Shown: positions 49,837 to 59,266 of the stretch, piece after piece
Numbering within the stretch: the stretch's first letter is position 1
Layout of the letters: every line of letters starts with the position of its first letter
Assembly: GCF_013409425.1 (NCBI RefSeq)
Contig: NZ_JACCAC010000001.1
Location: 3,534,001-3,598,000, forward strand
From: Nocardioides perillae
GTDB lineage: Bacteria; Actinomycetota; Actinomycetes; Propionibacteriales; Nocardioidaceae
Length of the DNA stretch: 64,000 nt
Direction of reading: 5' to 3'
Position numbers and translations under genes: made by a program
Notes under the pieces: generated by a model
Seen by the model: only the letters and a program-made list of their open reading frames with translations
Told to the model about the DNA's origin: nothing
Databases searched by the model: none

Positions 49837-51426
49837 TCACGAGCCGAGCGGGACGCTCCACTCGAGCCGCGTGCCGTGGGGCTCCTCCGGCAGCAGCTGA
49901 AGGTCGCCGCCGAGGTCGGCGGCGCGGCGGCGTGCGTTGCGCAGGCCGCTCTCCTGGCGCTCGACGGGCATGCCGACCCCGTTGTCGGTGACCGACAGCG
50001 TCAGCCGGTCGGCCTCGAGGACGACCTCGACGACGCACGCCTCGGCGCGGGCGTGCCGCGCGACGTTGCTCAGCGCCTCGCGCAGCGTGGCCAGCAGGTG
50101 GTCGCCGACCCCGGCGTCGGCGCCGCCGTCGACGGCCGTGTCGACCGGCCCCGCGGTGCGCACGAGCGGGGAGAAGCCGAGCGTGGGGACGTACTCCCGC
50201 ACCAGCCCCCGCACCTCCTCGCGGAAGGAGGTCGCGCGCCGGTGCCCCAGCTCGAAGATCGTCGAGCGGATGTCGCGGATGGTGGTGTCGAGGTCGGCGA
50301 CCGCGTCGGAGAGCCGGTCGCGCACCTCCGGCACGACCGCGCTGCGCCGCACGCCCTGCAGCTGCAGGCCGGTGGCGAAGAGCCGCTGGATGACCACGTC
50401 GTGCAGGTCGCGCGCGATCCGCTCGCGGTCGGCGACCAGCATCAGCTCCTGGCGCTCCGCGAGCGCCTGGGCGCGGTCCATCGCCAGCGAGACGTGGTCG
50501 ACGAAGCCGCGCACCCGCTCGACCTCCTCGTCGTCGGGCGGGCGTCGGTCGGCCGGCCACGCGAGCAGCAGCAGGCCGGCCCGGGTCAACCGCGCCGGCA
50601 CCGGCAGCAGCAGCACGGGCTGCCCACCGGAGTCGCGGGTCGAGACCGGCGCACCCTGCTGCTCGGCACGCTCGACCTCGACGCGCAGCTCGCGCAGGAG
50701 CGCCTCGGCGTCGACCCCGTCGCGACGGTCGCCGACGAGCTCGTGGCCCTCCGCGAGGGGTCGCACGAAGGTGCCGAGGTCGGCACCCGCCGCGTCGCGG
50801 GCCACGCGCACGACGTCGGGCAGCACGTCGACCATCCCCGGTCGGGGCTGCAGCAGGTCGGTGGCCCGGGCCGCCGCCTCCAGCCAGACCTGGCGACGCT
50901 CGCTGCGCTCGTAGGCGCGGGCGTTGTCGAGCACGTAGCCGGCGGCGTGGGCGAGCGCGGCCACGAGCGTCTCGTCGTCCTCGGTGAAGCCGCCGTCGTG
51001 CTTCTCGGTGAGGTAGAGGTTGCCGAAGACCTCGCCGCGGATCTTGACCGGCACGCCGAGGAAGCTGCGCATCGCGGGGTGGCCTACTGGGAAGCCGTGG
51101 GCACGCTCGTGGCCGCCGATGTCGGTGAGGCGGAGCGGGCGGGGGTCCTCGGTGATCAGCCCGAGGATCCCGAGGCCCTGCGGCAGCGAGGCGATGGGGG
51201 AGGCCTCCCACGCGCTCAGCCCGTGGGTCACGAAGTCGCCGAAGCGGCCCTCCTCGGTCATGACGCCCAGGAAGCCGTAGCGGGCGCCGACGAGCGTGCA
51301 CGCGCTGTCGACGAGGCGCTGCAGCACCCGGTGGACCTCGAGGTCGGAGGTGATGGCGACGACGGCGTCGAGCAGCGCCCCCGCGGCGTCGGGAGCCGAC
51401 GGCTGCGGACGTGGCGGGGCACTCAC
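49837..51426 (-). CDS. DosS/DevS-like sensor histidine kinase with two GAF domains
   Basis: 529-residue soluble kinase. GAF-A (about 16-170) contains GFPVGHPAMRSFLGVPVKIR, where His116 aligns with His149 of mycobacterial DosS, the proximal haem ligand; GNLYLTEKHDGGFTEDDETL also matches. GAF-B covers about 185-320. The HisKA_3 dimerisation helix has the phospho-accepting His342 in RIARDLHDVVIQRLFATGLQ, followed by an ATPase domain (REALSNVARHARA, TDNGVGMP). The likely partner is the DosR-like regulator at 6066-6725, although the genes are 43 kb apart. A haem-based O2/NO/CO sensor is inferred. Confidence 0.9.
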   Translation of the reverse strand: MSAPPRPQPSAPDAAGALLDAVVAITSDLEVHRVLQRLVDSACTLVGARYGFLGVMTEEGRFGDFVTHGLSAWEASPIASLPQGLGILGLITEDPRPLRLTDIGGHERAHGFPVGHPAMRSFLGVPVKIRGEVFGNLYLTEKHDGGFTEDDETLVAALAHAAGYVLDNARAYERSERRQVWLEAAARATDLLQPRPGMVDVLPDVVRVARDAAGADLGTFVRPLAEGHELVGDRRDGVDAEALLRELRVEVERAEQQGAPVSTRDSGGQPVLLLPVPARLTRAGLLLLAWPADRRPPDDEEVERVRGFVDHVSLAMDRAQALAERQELMLVADRERIARDLHDVVIQRLFATGLQLQGVRRSAVVPEVRDRLSDAVADLDTTIRDIRSTIFELGHRRATSFREEVRGLVREYVPTLGFSPLVRTAGPVDTAVDGGADAGVGDHLLATLREALSNVARHARAEACVVEVVLEADRLTLSVTDNGVGMPVERQESGLRNARRRAADLGGDLQLLPEEPHGTRLEWSVPLGS

Positions 51427-51432
51427 CGGCCC

Positions 51433-51438
51433 ATCGTA
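51433..51438 (-). promoter_or_regulatory. -10 element for a leaderless DosS-like message
   Basis: TACGAT ends six bases before GTG 51426, the spacing typical of leaderless actinobacterial transcripts. No convincing -35 is visible. Confidence 0.45.
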
Positions 51439-51461
51439 GGCGCGGGGGCGCCGAACGCAGA

Positions 51462-51598
51462 CGACCCGCAGACGTGGTCACCCCAGAGGGGGGACCGCAC
51501 CGGCGGACGTGCGACCGGTTCGTCTGCGGGTCGGGTGGCTGCGGTGGATTCGCCAGCAGCCCTGTCGGCTATCAGCCGGCTGCTAGCGCGCAGCCACC
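51462..51598 (-). ncRNA. Structured leader region upstream of the DosS-like gene
   Basis: Several perfect inverted repeats lie in this gap: 51535-51544 with 51589-51598 (10 bp, GGTGGCTGCG), 51555-51561 with 51578-51584 (7 bp), 51566-51570 with 51574-51578 (5 bp) and 51462-51474 with 51521-51533 (13 bp). The 10-bp arm nearest the upstream promoter is the end of a 12-codon reading frame, the layout of a translation-controlled attenuator. It could instead be a small RNA. Confidence 0.55.
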
Positions 51599-51621
51599 TC
51601 ACGCGTCCTGAGTGAAACCAT
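51583..51621 (-). CDS. Possible 12-residue leader peptide
   Basis: Reads MVSLRTREVAAR then TAG. AAGGAGG lies 12 bases upstream of the ATG, and a well-spaced promoter (51655-51683) lies before it. Its last codons form one arm of the hairpin at 51535-51598, so a ribosome on it would alter RNA folding upstream of the DosS-like gene. Only sequence arrangement supports translation. Confidence 0.5.
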   Translation of the reverse strand: MVSLRTREVAAR

Positions 51622-51654
51622 GTTCTCGGACCACCTCCTTCCTCGTGTGCGACG

Positions 51655-51683
51655 AGCCTACGTCGGCGACCCGGGGGGCTCAA
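51655..51683 (-). promoter_or_regulatory. Sigma-70-type promoter for the leader region
   Basis: TTGAGC (51683-51678), 17 bases, TAGGCT (51660-51655), giving a start near 51648 just after the pdxH stop. Optimal spacing and position before a strong ribosome site make this one of the clearer housekeeping promoters in the window. Confidence 0.6.
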
Positions 51684-51699
51684 CGGGTTTCCGCCGCGC

Positions 51700-52398
51700 T
51701 CACGGCTGCAGTCGCACGACCTCCCACCGGCCGTCGACGCGGCGGTGGACCAGCCGGTCGTGCAGCCGGCCCGTGCGCCCCTGCCAGAACTCCACGACGT
51801 CGGGGCGCACGCGGAAGCCGCCCCAGTGCTCGGGCACCGGCACCTCGCCGGGGAAGCGGGCCGCCACCTCGTCGTACGCCGCCTCGAGCGCGGCGCGGTC
51901 GGCGACCGGCTGCGACTGCTCCGAGGCCCACGCCCCGAGCTGGGAGCTGCGGGGGCGGGAGGCGAAGTAGGCCGCGACCTCGTCGCGCGGCAGCGGCGAG
52001 GCGGTGCCCTCGACGCGCACCTGCCGCTCGAGGGGGTGCCACGGGAAGAGCAGGGAGCACGCCGGGTTGGCGGCGAGGTCGCTGCCCTTGCGCGAGCCCA
52101 GGTTGGTGAAGAAGCGGAAGCCGCGCTCGTCGACCCCCTTGAGGAGCACGGTGCGCACCGAGGGCCGCCCCGCGGCGTCGGCGGTGGCGACCACGACGGC
52201 GTTGGGCTCGTGGAGCCCCGCGGCGCGGGCGTCGTCGAACCACCGCGCGAAGGTGACGAGCGGGTCTCCGTCGAGGTCGGCCTCGTCGAGACCGCCACGG
52301 GCGTAGTCCTCGCGCAGGTTCGCCAGCTGCCGCGTCAGGTCGGGCGCCGAGTCGGGCGTCGGGCTGGGCGTCGGGTCGGGCGTCGGGTCGGGAGCCAC
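51700..52398 (-). CDS. pdxH: Pyridoxamine 5'-phosphate oxidase
   Basis: 232 residues, FMN-dependent last step of pyridoxal phosphate synthesis. Core motifs: [80 protein letters not shown] and the C-terminal [13 protein letters not shown]. The first 20 residues are a Pro-Asp/Thr-Pro-rich repeat. Divergent from citA across 126 bp. SerC (56440-57561) in the neighbourhood is a PLP enzyme. Confidence 0.94.
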   Translation of the reverse strand: MAPDPTPDPTPSPTPDSAPDLTRQLANLREDYARGGLDEADLDGDPLVTFARWFDDARAAGLHEPNAVVVATADAAGRPSVRTVLLKGVDERGFRFFTNLGSRKGSDLAANPACSLLFPWHPLERQVRVEGTASPLPRDEVAAYFASRPRSSQLGAWASEQSQPVADRAALEAAYDEVAARFPGEVPVPEHWGGFRVRPDVVEFWQGRTGRLHDRLVHRRVDGRWEVVRLQP

Positions 52399-52524
52399 AC
52401 CGGGAGGGTAGGTCGCGCCCCCGGGGAGCGGGGTGCAGAATGCCCGGGGGCCCGCGCCGGGCCGCGCCCACCGGGCCGCGACTGCGCCGGCCGTCCACCC
52501 CTGGACCGACGAAGGAGTCGACGC

Positions 52525-53634
52525 ATGACCGAGGTGCACCACGGACTGGAGGGCGTCGTCGCCTTCGAGACCCAGATCGCCGAGCCCGACAAGGAGGGCT
52601 CCGCGCTGCGCTACCGCGGCGTCGACATCGAGGACATCGTCGGCCGGGTCCCGTTCGAGAACGTCTGGGGCCTGCTGATCGACGGCGCCTACACCCCGGG
52701 CCTGCCGCCGGCCGAGGCCTACAACATCCCGGTGCACACCGGTGACGTGCGCGTCGACGTGCAGGCCGCGATCGCGATGCTCGCCCCCGCCTTCGGCTTC
52801 CGCCAGACCTACGACATCTCCGACGAGCAGGCTCGCGCCGACCTCTCCCGGGTCGCGGTGATGGTGCTGTCCTACGCCGCGCAGTCCGCCCGCGGCCTGC
52901 ACCAGCCGGTCGTGCCGCAGAGCGAGGTCGACGCCGGCGCCACCCTGGCCGAGAAGTTCCTCATCCGCTGGAAGGGCGAGGCCGACCCCAAGCACGTGAA
53001 GGCGATCGACGCCTACTGGTCGTCCGCGGCCGAGCACGGCATGAACGCCTCCACCTTCACCGCCCGCGTCATCACCTCGACCGGCGCCGACGTGGCCGCC
53101 GCCTTCTCCGGCGCGATCGGCGCCATGAGCGGCCCGCTGCACGGCGGCGCCCCCTCCCGGGTGCTCGGCATGATCGAGGAGGTGGAGCGTCGCGACGGCG
53201 ACGCCGCCTCCTACGTCAAGGAGCTGCTCGACAGCGGCGAGCGCCTCATGGGCTTCGGCCACCGCGTCTACCGCGCCGAGGACCCCCGCGCCCGCGTGCT
53301 GCGCCGCACGGCGCGCGAGCTCGACGCGCCGCGCTACGAGGTGGCCGAGGCACTCGAGAAGGCCGCGCTGGCCGAGCTGCGCGAGCGCCGCCCCGACCGG
53401 GTGCTCGAGACCAACGTGGAGTTCTGGGCCGCGATCGTCCTCGACTTCGCCGAGGTGCCCGCGCCGATGTTCACCTCGATGTTCACCTGCGCGCGCACCG
53501 GCGGCTGGTCGGCGCACATCCTCGAGCAGAAGCGCACCGGCCGCCTGATCCGCCCGTCGGCGGTCTACGCCGGCCCGCCGTCGCGCCCCGCCTCCGAGGT
53601 GGAGGGCTGGCAGGACGCCTGGGGCGAGGGCTGA
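52525..53634 (+). CDS. citA: Citrate synthase (CitA-type)
   Basis: 369 residues. [20 protein letters not shown] and [12 protein letters not shown] open the protein; catalytic histidines are in [14 protein letters not shown] and [15 protein letters not shown], and the tail [20 protein letters not shown] is typical. Condenses acetyl-CoA and oxaloacetate (possibly also propionyl-CoA). ATG 52525 follows GAAGGAG. Confidence 0.94.
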   Translation: MTEVHHGLEGVVAFETQIAEPDKEGSALRYRGVDIEDIVGRVPFENVWGLLIDGAYTPGLPPAEAYNIPVHTGDVRVDVQAAIAMLAPAFGFRQTYDISDEQARADLSRVAVMVLSYAAQSARGLHQPVVPQSEVDAGATLAEKFLIRWKGEADPKHVKAIDAYWSSAAEHGMNASTFTARVITSTGADVAAAFSGAIGAMSGPLHGGAPSRVLGMIEEVERRDGDAASYVKELLDSGERLMGFGHRVYRAEDPRARVLRRTARELDAPRYEVAEALEKAALAELRERRPDRVLETNVEFWAAIVLDFAEVPAPMFTSMFTCARTGGWSAHILEQKRTGRLIRPSAVYAGPPSRPASEVEGWQDAWGEG

Positions 53635-53684
53635 GCCCGCCGGAGGCCCACCGGCTGCACCGCCCCGACGGCTCGTCGTGGGCG

Positions 53685-54527
53685 GTGACGCTGCACCGGG
53701 CGGCCGACCCCGACGCGGCGGTCGTGCTCATCGTGCCGGCGATGGGACTCGGCGCGCGGTGGTACCGCCCGCTCCTGGAGGCGCTCGCCGCGGCGGGGGT
53801 CCACGCGGCCGCCACCGAGACCCGCGGCCACGAGGAGGGCGCACCGCCGCCGGGGCGCCGGCACGACCACGGGTACGCCGACCTGGTCGCCGACCTCGAC
53901 GCCGCCGCCCGGCTGCTCACCGACGAGGTGGGCGGGCCCCTCGTGCTGCTCGGGCACAGCCTGGGCGGGCAGGTGGCGAGCGCGCTGCTCGCCCAGCGAC
54001 CCGACGCGGCCGCCGGGCTGGCCCTGGTCGCGAGCGGCTCGCCGTACTGGCGCGACTGGCGCCGCCGTCCCGACGACGCCGCGGGCTGGGGCGCGGTGCG
54101 GCTCCTCGCGCTCACGCAGGGAGCCGCCCTGCTGGCCCGGGTCCTGGGGCACTTCCCTGGCCACCGCTTCGGCTTCGCCGGGCGGGAGGCCCCGACCCAG
54201 ACCCGCGACTGGGCGCGACTGGCCCGCACGGGGCGCCTGCGCTTCGCCGGGCTGGACGGGCGGGTGCGCGATCACACCGCCGCGCTGCGGGGGCTGCGCC
54301 TGCCGGTGCTCGCAGTGACGCTCGACGGCGACGACCTGACACCGCCGCGCAGCACCGACGGGCTGCTGCGCTGGTGGGCGGCAGCCGACGTGGAGCGCCA
54401 CCACGTGTCGCCCGCGCCCGGCAGCGGGCTGAGCACCGACCACCTGCGGTGGGTGCGGACGCCCGCCGTGGTGGTGCCGGTCGTGGCGGCGTGGGTCTCG
54501 CGGGTGGCCGTCGGCCCGAGCCCTTGA
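53685..54527 (+). CDS. Alpha/beta hydrolase
   Basis: 280 residues. Nucleophile elbow GHSLGG ([17 protein letters not shown]), oxyanion region [20 protein letters not shown], acid in [11 protein letters not shown] and a likely catalytic His in STDHLRWV. Coding-like sequence extends upstream of GTG 53685 ([10 protein letters not shown]), so a non-standard CTG start at 53631 overlapping the citA end is possible. Substrate unknown. Confidence 0.85.
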   Translation: MTLHRAADPDAAVVLIVPAMGLGARWYRPLLEALAAAGVHAAATETRGHEEGAPPPGRRHDHGYADLVADLDAAARLLTDEVGGPLVLLGHSLGGQVASALLAQRPDAAAGLALVASGSPYWRDWRRRPDDAAGWGAVRLLALTQGAALLARVLGHFPGHRFGFAGREAPTQTRDWARLARTGRLRFAGLDGRVRDHTAALRGLRLPVLAVTLDGDDLTPPRSTDGLLRWWAAADVERHHVSPAPGSGLSTDHLRWVRTPAVVVPVVAAWVSRVAVGPSP

Positions 54528-54545
54528 AGACGGCTAGTACACTCG

Positions 54546-54674
54546 GCCGTCGAGGGGAGTACCTCACCAAGCAGCGTCCGGTCACCACGGCGGTCCCACG
54601 TCCGCCCCGGTCGCTCGCCCGCTCCGGCGGGTGAGGGAGACCTCGGACGCTTCCCCCTGTCCGAGGAGACACCT
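54546..54674 (+). ncRNA. Probable yybP-ykoY manganese riboswitch
   Basis: The leader contains GGGGAGTA (54554-54561), the hallmark of the yybP-ykoY aptamer, and precedes a TerC-family gene, a known target. At its 3' end CCTCGGAC (54641-54648) pairs perfectly with GTCCGAGG (54659-54666), covering part of the ribosome site GAGGAGA. Manganese binding would be expected to free that site. Full secondary structure was not computed. Confidence 0.68.
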
Positions 54675-55709
54675 GTGCTCGACACCATCGGCACCCCCAC
54701 GCTGTGGGCCGTCACGATCGGTGCGGTCATCGCACTGCTGGTGATGGACTTCCTGCTGACCCGCAAGCCCCACGAGGTCTCGATCAGGGAGGCCACCGGC
54801 TGGTCCGCCTTCTACATCGCGCTCCCGCTCGCCTTCGGCGCCTGGATCTGGAACGAGTACGGCACCGACCGCGGCGTCGAGTACCTCACCGGCTACCTCG
54901 TCGAGAAGTCGCTGAGCGTCGACAACCTCTTCGTCTTCATGCTCCTGCTCACCGCCTTCGTGGTGCCCAAGGAGCTGCAGCAGCGCGTGCTGCTCTACGG
55001 CATCGTCGGCGCGCTGGTGCTGCGCGGCATCTTCATCGCCCTGGGCGCCGCGGCGCTGTCGGCCTTCGACTGGGTCTTCCTCGTCTTCGGCCTGATCCTG
55101 GTCGCGACCGCCGTCAAGATCCTCCGCGACACCCTGTCGGGCCACGACCAGGAGGTCGACGTCGACTCGATGCGCTCGGTCCAGCTGGCCCGCCGCATCT
55201 TCCCGGTCACCCCCGACTACGAGGGCCCCAAGCTGTTCTCGAAGGTCGACGGCAAGCGCGCCATCACGCCGCTCTTCCTGGTCGTCCTCGCGGTCTTCAT
55301 CACCGACATCGTCTTCGCGGTCGACTCCGTGCCGGCGGTCTACGGCATCACCGGTGACCCCTACCTCGTCTTCGCGACCAACGCCTTCGCCCTGCTCGGC
55401 CTGCGCGCGCTCTACTTCGTGCTCGAGGCGGCGCTGTCCAAGCTGATCTACCTCGGCTACGGCCTGGCGGCGATCCTGGCCTTCATCGGCGTCAAGCTGG
55501 CCCTGCACTGGGGCCACACCGTGTCCCCCGACGTCCCGGAGATCCCGACCGTCGCCTCGCTGCTGGTCGTGCTGGGCATCCTGACCGTGACGGTCGTCGC
55601 GAGCCTCGTCGCGACGCGCGGCAAGGTCGCCGACATCGAGCGGCCCGAGCCCGGCACGAGCGACGCCGAGGCCTACGTCGACTACGACGAGGTCGGCCAC
55701 CGCGACTGA
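54675..55709 (+). CDS. TerC/Alx family membrane protein, probable manganese exporter
   Basis: 344 residues, about nine membrane helices. The TerC signatures EYLTGYLVEKSLSVDNLFVF and VVLAVFITDIVFAVDSVPAV contain the conserved acidic membrane residues; TNAFALLGLRALYFVLEAAL is also typical. Members act in metal (Mn2+) efflux and co-translational metalation of exoproteins. GTG 54675 follows GAGGAGA. The riboswitch-like leader supports Mn control. Confidence 0.92.
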   Translation: MLDTIGTPTLWAVTIGAVIALLVMDFLLTRKPHEVSIREATGWSAFYIALPLAFGAWIWNEYGTDRGVEYLTGYLVEKSLSVDNLFVFMLLLTAFVVPKELQQRVLLYGIVGALVLRGIFIALGAAALSAFDWVFLVFGLILVATAVKILRDTLSGHDQEVDVDSMRSVQLARRIFPVTPDYEGPKLFSKVDGKRAITPLFLVVLAVFITDIVFAVDSVPAVYGITGDPYLVFATNAFALLGLRALYFVLEAALSKLIYLGYGLAAILAFIGVKLALHWGHTVSPDVPEIPTVASLLVVLGILTVTVVASLVATRGKVADIERPEPGTSDAEAYVDYDEVGHRD

Positions 55710-55726
55710 GGCCGTCCGGCCGCGCC

Positions 55727-55770
55727 GCGTCGTGCGGCCCGCCCGCAGCTGCGTGCGGACCGCACGACGC
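55727..55770. repeat. Dispersed palindromic element B, copy 3
   Basis: 44 bp, centre CAG|CTG, left arm starting GCGTCGTGCGG, right arm ending CCGCACGACGC, two mismatches between the arms. It lies between the convergent terC and GNAT ends and may terminate both. Confidence 0.85.
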
Positions 55771-55795
55771 ACGGCCCAGGAGAGGGAGCCCGGGC

Positions 55796-56254
55796 TCAGG
55801 TGAGGCGACGGCCGAGGTGCCGCGACAGCGGCGCGTCGGCGTAGTGCCCGAAGGCGGGCACGGCGACGTAGCCCGAGGAGGCGTAGAGCGCCAGCGCCTC
55901 GGGCTGCATCGTGCCCGTCTCGAGCACCATCACCTCGGCCCCGGCCGCGCGCGCCGTGGCCTCCAGGTGGGCCAGCACGCGCCGGGCCAGGCCCCGGCCA
56001 CGGGCGGCGGGGCGGACGTACATGCGCTTGACCTCGGCGGTGGTGCGCGACCCGAGCGCCTCGACGTCGTCGCGACGCCGCCACGCCCCGGTCGCGACCG
56101 GCTCGGCGCCGAGGTAGCCGACGAAGAAGCTGCCGGCCGGGGGCTCGAAGTACGCCGCGTCGAGCGGCGTCTCGTCGGGCCCGCCGTAGCGGCGCACGTA
56201 CTCCTGCTGCACCTCGGCGACCAGCAGCTGAGCGTCGGGGTGGTCGAAGGGCAC
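55796..56254 (-). CDS. GNAT family N-acetyltransferase
   Basis: 152 residues. Acetyl-CoA loop in MYVRPAARGRGLARRVLAHL, preceded by ATGAWRRRDD and followed by LALYASSGYVAVPAFGHY, the usual motif A/B order. GTG 56254 is the first standard start, though a coding-like stretch (DAGALALLR) continues upstream without one. Substrate unknown. Confidence 0.87.
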   Translation of the reverse strand: MPFDHPDAQLLVAEVQQEYVRRYGGPDETPLDAAYFEPPAGSFFVGYLGAEPVATGAWRRRDDVEALGSRTTAEVKRMYVRPAARGRGLARRVLAHLEATARAAGAEVMVLETGTMQPEALALYASSGYVAVPAFGHYADAPLSRHLGRRLT

Positions 56255-56421
56255 GCGCAGGAGCGCGAGCGCTCCGGCGTCCGGCGGGGAGGCGGGCTGC
56301 GTGCTCAGGGTCGGTCTCCGGATCCGGTCTGTCGAGGTGGGCTGCGCCGCGGCGGCGGGGGGTGACAGACTAGGACCCGGCTGACAGCGTCGTCACCGCA
56401 GCACCGGCAGCACCACCCTGA

Positions 56422-57561
<1,140 letters not shown>

Positions 57562-57579
57562 CCCGCTGACGTCGTCCGC

Positions 57580-58083
57580 TCAGGTCGTGCGCCCCACGCG
57601 GGAGCGCACGACCTGGGCGGCGTCACGGCCGTAGGCGACGATCCGGGCCTCGTCGAGGTCCCACCCGCCCTCGGCGAACACCTCGAGCGCGGCGTCGACC
57701 GACTCCTCGCGCGACCAGCCGTAGACCCCCGCCGAGACCAGCGGGAAGGCGACCGTGCGGGCGCCGAGCTCCTCGCACACCTCGAGCGCGCGGCGGTAGC
57801 AGGACGTCAGCAGGGTGCGGTCGGTCTCGCCCGCGTGCCGGTCCGGCCCGACCACGTGCACCACCCAGCGCGCGGGCATCCGCCCCGCCGTGGTCCAGCC
57901 GGCGTCGCCCGTGGCGAGGCCGTCGGGGAAGCGGCGCCGGCAGTCGTCGAGCACCTCGGGACCGCCCGCGGCGTGGACCGCCCCGTCCACCCCTCCCCCG
58001 CCGCGCATCCGCCGGTTCGCGGCGTTGACCACCGCGTCGACCTCCTGGGCGGTCAGGTCGCCCTCCACCACCGTCACGTCCAC
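57580..58083 (-). CDS. Macrodomain protein (ADP-ribose / O-acetyl-ADP-ribose deacetylase type)
   Basis: 167 residues. VTVVEGDLTAQEVDAVVNAA, NRRMRGGGGVDGAVHAAGGP and VAFPLVSAGVYGWSREESVD are the ADP-ribose-binding loops of the MacroD/YmdB class. It should reverse mono-ADP-ribosylation or hydrolyse O-acetyl-ADP-ribose. It follows the topoisomerase gene on the same strand by 18 bases. Confidence 0.93.
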   Translation of the reverse strand: MDVTVVEGDLTAQEVDAVVNAANRRMRGGGGVDGAVHAAGGPEVLDDCRRRFPDGLATGDAGWTTAGRMPARWVVHVVGPDRHAGETDRTLLTSCYRRALEVCEELGARTVAFPLVSAGVYGWSREESVDAALEVFAEGGWDLDEARIVAYGRDAAQVVRSRVGRTT

Positions 58084-58101
58084 GCTGCCCCCTCAGCCGC
58101 C

Positions 58102-59106
58102 TCAGTCCCGCGCCAGCAGGCGCAGCGTCGCGCGCTCCAGCGCCGCCTGCCGCTCGTCGGGGTTGTCGTAGTCCTTGCCGGTCGCGGCGGCGATGGTGTC
58201 GCCCCGCTCGTAGGCCTCGACGACCCTCGGGTCGACGTAGGAGCTGCGCGCCAGCGTGGGGGTGTTGCCCAGGAACTGCGACACCTCCTTCATCGCCCCC
58301 GACACCGCGCGCTTGCGGGACGCCTTGGTCTCGCCGTGCTCGGGCGTCTCGGCCAGCGCTGCGGCAGCGAGCACCGTGGCGTGCCACGTGCGGAAGTCCT
58401 TGGCGGTGGCCTGCAGCCCGGTCGACTCGCGCACGTAGTCGTTGACCAGGTCGGGCAGCAGCGAGCGCCAGGACCGGCCGTGCTTGTAGGACAGCAGCCG
58501 GGCGTCCTGCCCGCGTCGGCGCCGCATCACCTCGATCGCCTCGACGACCACGCGGTCGTCGATCTCGATGCGGTGCTCGACGCCCGACTTGCCGACGAAG
58601 GCGAAGACCAGCTGGTCCTGCCGGCGCCGGACGTGGCGCCGCTCGAGCGTGGTGAGCCCGAAGCTGCCGTGCGTGTCGGCGTACACGTCGTTGCCGATGC
58701 GGAAGTAGCCGAGGTCGAGCAGCCGCACCGCCGCCGCGCAGGCCCGCTCCAGCGGCATGCCCTCGCGCCCGAGGTCGGTGACCACCAGCTCGCGGGCGCG
58801 GGCCAGCGCGGCACCGAACTCCTCCATCCGCGCGAACTTCTCCGCGTCGCGACGGGTGCGCCACTCGGGGTGGTAGAGGTACTGCCGGCGCCCGGCGTCG
58901 TCGGTGCCGACCGCCTGCAGGTGGCCGTTGCGGTGCGGCGTGATCCACACGTCGCGCCAGGCCGGCGGGATGACCAGCGCCTCGACCCGCGCGCGGTCCT
59001 GGGGCGCCAGGCGCTGGCCGTGCTGGTCGAGGTAGGCGAAGCCCGACCCCGCCCGCCGCCGGGTCCACCCCGGCTGGTCGGGCGACGTCCGCCTCAGCCG
59101 CACCAT
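58102..59106 (-). CDS. DNA topoisomerase IB
   Basis: 334 residues of the small bacterial/poxvirus-like class. GSGFAYLDQHGQRLAPQDRA and ALVIPPAWRDVWITPHRNGH form the N-terminal domain; the catalytic part has LLSYKHGRSWRSLLPDLVND, FRTWHATVLAAAAL and the nucleophile Tyr290 in ARSSYVDPRVVEAYERG. Relaxes supercoils through a 3'-phosphotyrosine link. ATG 59106. Confidence 0.93.
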   Translation of the reverse strand: MVRLRRTSPDQPGWTRRRAGSGFAYLDQHGQRLAPQDRARVEALVIPPAWRDVWITPHRNGHLQAVGTDDAGRRQYLYHPEWRTRRDAEKFARMEEFGAALARARELVVTDLGREGMPLERACAAAVRLLDLGYFRIGNDVYADTHGSFGLTTLERRHVRRRQDQLVFAFVGKSGVEHRIEIDDRVVVEAIEVMRRRRGQDARLLSYKHGRSWRSLLPDLVNDYVRESTGLQATAKDFRTWHATVLAAAALAETPEHGETKASRKRAVSGAMKEVSQFLGNTPTLARSSYVDPRVVEAYERGDTIAAATGKDYDNPDERQAALERATLRLLARD

Positions 59107-59168
59107 GCGCAGAACGTACCGACCTGCGCCCTCACCCGGGCGGGAGCGGCCGCCGCCGGTGCCCGCCC

Positions 59169-59250
59169 GTCGGAGTCCCCGGCTGACCGGTGACTCCTGC
59201 ACTGGGGGCCCGAGAACTCGGGCCACAAGTGCAGGACCTGGGCCACAAGC
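59169..59250. repeat. Dispersed palindromic element A, copy 3
   Basis: GTCGGAGTC then CCCGGCTGACCGGTGACTCC and a second inverted repeat GGCCCGAG-AA-CTCGGGCC, ending CACAAGTGCAGGACCTGGGC. It lies between two same-strand genes (beta-propeller-like protein and topoisomerase), unlike copies 1 and 2, which separate convergent genes. Confidence 0.85.
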
Positions 59251-59266
59251 CCGGTGAGTACGCCGT

